Assembly: GCA_945952175.1 (NCBI GenBank) | Contig: CAMFHW010000060.1 | Span: 1-12,958 of the forward strand | Length of the DNA stretch: 12,958 nucleotides | Direction: 5' to 3' | From: an uncultured Phenylobacterium sp. | GTDB lineage: Bacteria; Pseudomonadota; Alphaproteobacteria; Caulobacterales; Caulobacteraceae | Shown here: piece after piece, positions 12,598-12,958 of the stretch | How the letters are laid out: each line of letters starts with the position of its first letter | Numbering within the stretch: the stretch's first letter is position 1 | The notes under the pieces: model-generated | What the model saw: only the letters and a program-made list of their open reading frames with translations | What the model was told of the DNA's origin: nothing | Database searches by the model: none | Translations under genes and position numbers: made by a program

Positions 12598-12958
12598 ATG
12601 CGTTTGATGCGCGCCTTGGGGCCGGGCTCGGTGTCGAGCTTCCTCAAGATCATCCTCGACGTCGTGTTCGTCGCCCTCTGGGTCGGCGTGGGGGCCGTGG
12701 GCCTCATCCTGCTGGCCGCCCTGCTCCTCAGCTTCAATCCCGACCTAGTCGGCTCCATGGCCATGAACGTCGACATGAACGGCGTCACCCTGGCCCGCCA
12801 ATGGCCGACCGTCGTGGGCGGCCTGCTGGTCGCCGCGGTCTATCTGCTCGGCATCCTGGTGATCGTGGCGCGGCTGCGCCAGATCTTCGCCACCCTGATG
12901 GCCGGCGATCCCTTCCATCCCGACAATGTGCTGCGCCTGCGGGTGATCGGCCTGGCGC
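12598..12958 (+). CDS. DUF2975 membrane protein, 3' end outside window
   Basis: The ATG at 12598 is preceded by AGGGG about seven nt upstream. 120 codons are visible and the frame is open at the edge. The protein begins MRLMRALGPGSVSSFLKIIL, then a hydrophobic helix (DVVFVALWVGVGAVGLILLA, about 21-46), a short loop with NVDMNGVTLARQWP, a second helix (GGLLVAAVYLLGILVIVARL) and the conserved LRQIFATLMAGDPFHPDNVL. The last part is the family mark: a GxPF/FHPxN segment before the third helix. DUF2975 proteins have four helices and unknown biochemistry. They are often followed directly by a small Cro/CI-type HTH gene, which would lie beyond the window. The gene may be co-transcribed with the 36-aa peptide gene. 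Confidence 0.88.
   Translation, partial: MRLMRALGPGSVSSFLKIILDVVFVALWVGVGAVGLILLAALLLSFNPDLVGSMAMNVDMNGVTLARQWPTVVGGLLVAAVYLLGILVIVARLRQIFATLMAGDPFHPDNVLRLRVIGLA

Noticed and set aside
12585..12788. Minus-strand 67-codon ORF opposite the DUF2975 gene
   Set aside because: It is antisense to a recognised membrane-protein family and has no ribosome site or family pattern.

Overview
The window is GC-rich chromosomal DNA with strong G/C preference at third codon positions. The gene content (a sensor-less hybrid kinase of the ShkA type, an AmpG-type permease, short LuxR-HTH proteins with a membrane tail, GANTC sites near starts) points to an alphaproteobacterium of the Caulobacterales (Caulobacter/Phenylobacterium type). 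This placement comes from recognised protein families, not from a search. No rRNA, tRNA, CRISPR array, transposase or prophage module was seen.

Layout. (1) Positions 1-3418, minus strand: a XRE-type regulator, a hybrid histidine kinase that looks like ShkA (c-di-GMP-responsive kinase feeding the ShpA-TacA relay), and an AmpG-family muropeptide permease cut by the left edge. (2) Positions 3489-5224, plus strand: a small cluster of a LuxR-type HTH protein whose frame runs on to a C-terminal membrane helix, a 140-aa ORF in another frame lying wholly inside it, a 120-aa conserved-looking protein, and a 4-5 helix membrane protein. The last gene overlaps comM tail to tail. (3) Positions 5210-12172, minus strand: a housekeeping block transcribed in the order rdgB, hemW, rsmI, yraN, sirB1-like, gshB, comM. 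Three junctions are 4-nt stop/start overlaps. Between the sirB1-like gene and gshB lies a roughly 400-bp composite inverted repeat built from short CCACGAA/CCACGGA units. (4) Positions 12233-12958, plus strand: an intergenic region with a good sigma-54 promoter match overlapped by a perfect 11-bp inverted repeat, a 36-aa single-helix peptide gene, a set of mutually exclusive hairpins, and the start of a DUF2975 membrane protein cut by the right edge.

How the genes fit together. The right-hand minus block is maintenance: nucleotide-pool cleaning (RdgB), heme trafficking (HemW), 16S rRNA methylation (RsmI), DNA uptake and recombination (ComM) and glutathione synthesis (GshB). The left block is signalling and cell-wall recycling. 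ShkA-type kinases control a TacA/sigma-54 programme, and the window also holds a candidate sigma-54 promoter; a link between them is only a hypothesis. The least explained parts are the nested ORF pair near 3.5-4.3 kb, the large palindromic repeat near 8.1 kb, and the sigma-54/small-peptide locus near 12.4 kb.
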